Below are positions 15,528 to 15,599 of a stretch of 15,599 nt of DNA, in pieces. This DNA is from Bacillota bacterium. Its GTDB lineage: Bacteria; Bacillota; UBA994. Each line of letters opens with the position of its first letter. Position 1 is the stretch's first letter. A model generated the notes under the pieces. The model was not told the origin of the DNA, ran no database searches, and was given only the letters and a program-made list of their open reading frames with translations. The position numbers and the translations under genes were made by a program. The DNA lies in assembly GCA_018725275.1 (NCBI GenBank), contig QLUC01000030.1, positions 1-15,599 on the forward strand, written 5' to 3'.

Positions 15528-15599
15528 ATGATGGAAAAACCACAAAGGAACTTGGAATGTTTGAATTGGCATAATCATCCGTCGACCGGCACCTGCTCC
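15528..15599 (+). CDS. Possible 5' end of a gene for a Cys/His zinc-binding protein, cut by the window
   Basis: From ATG 15528 (or 15531) an open frame of 24 codons runs to the last base. It includes MMEKPQRNLECLNWHNHP and then STGTCS. The spacing Cys-x-x-x-His-x-His-Pro...Gly-Thr-Cys resembles the start of B-box-like zinc fingers, which usually continue with a Cys-Gly pair just beyond what is visible. No ribosome site precedes the ATG (the bases before it read CCGGTCGTAACC). The real start could differ, or the frame could be chance. Confidence 0.3.
   Translation, partial: MMEKPQRNLECLNWHNHPSTGTCS

Noticed and set aside
15324..15578. 84-codon open frame on the - strand upstream of trhA
   Set aside because: It runs through the consensus promoter and ribosome site of trhA, has no recognisable motif, and covers the GC-rich hairpin region; most likely chance.
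1..15599. Mobile elements, CRISPR arrays, tRNA or rRNA genes
   Set aside because: No transposase, integrase, spaced repeats, terminal inverted repeats or RNA-gene signatures were seen; the two broken genes show no insertion at their lesions.

Overview
The window reads as chromosomal DNA from a mid-GC, probably anaerobic and spore-forming member of the Bacillota (Clostridia-like). The pointers are two T-box leaders in front of aminoacyl-tRNA synthetase genes, strong AGGAGG-type ribosome binding sites, sigma-A type promoters, an ECF-transporter S component, a short gene resembling clostridial spore-coat or half-ferritin proteins, and a decayed hybrid cluster protein gene, a family typical of anaerobes. 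I see no mobile element, CRISPR array, rRNA or tRNA. The species cannot be named from this sequence.

Layout, left to right. 31-815 (+) is a broken hcp gene with an intact start region and a good C-terminal third, but with two internal deletions that also change frame. 903-1862 (+) is an EamA/DMT-type membrane transporter. 1859-3310 (-) is proS, a prolyl-tRNA synthetase of the archaeal/eukaryotic type without the insertion editing domain. It is preceded by a T-box leader with a readable CCC proline specifier and a textbook promoter. 3691-4641 (+) is a cysteine-synthase-family PLP enzyme with unusual active-site substitutions, divergent from proS. 12726 down to 4631 (-) is a tightly packed set: ileS (type 2, eukaryote-like IleRS), a previously easy-to-miss 33-codon ORF, sbcD and sbcC. 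It lies behind an isoleucine T-box leader (ATC specifier). The gaps are 21 nt, then an ATGA stop/start overlap, then 6 nt, so the DNA-end-processing nuclease SbcCD is probably co-transcribed with ileS. 13112-13651 (+) is an ECF S component with a 9-bp-arm palindrome touching its extended -10 promoter. A strong bidirectional terminator at 13687-13721 separates it from a frameshifted 64-codon half-ferritin/spore-coat-like gene (13735-13927, -). 14008-15327 (-) is a two-gene unit: a hemolysin-III/TrhA-family membrane protein followed by a small P-loop kinase-like protein. The last 250 bases hold the trhA promoter, a GC-rich hairpin region, and possibly the start of a zinc-binding protein that runs off the window.

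How it fits together. The best-supported functional links are amino-acid-responsive control of two synthetases and the ileS-smORF-sbcD-sbcC arrangement, which would tie SbcCD expression to uncharged tRNA-Ile. Nothing here is a clear new multi-gene system. The most unusual points are the 33-codon DUF1893-like ORF wedged between ileS and sbcD, the modified PLP enzyme, the palindromic operator candidate, and two genes caught in decay.
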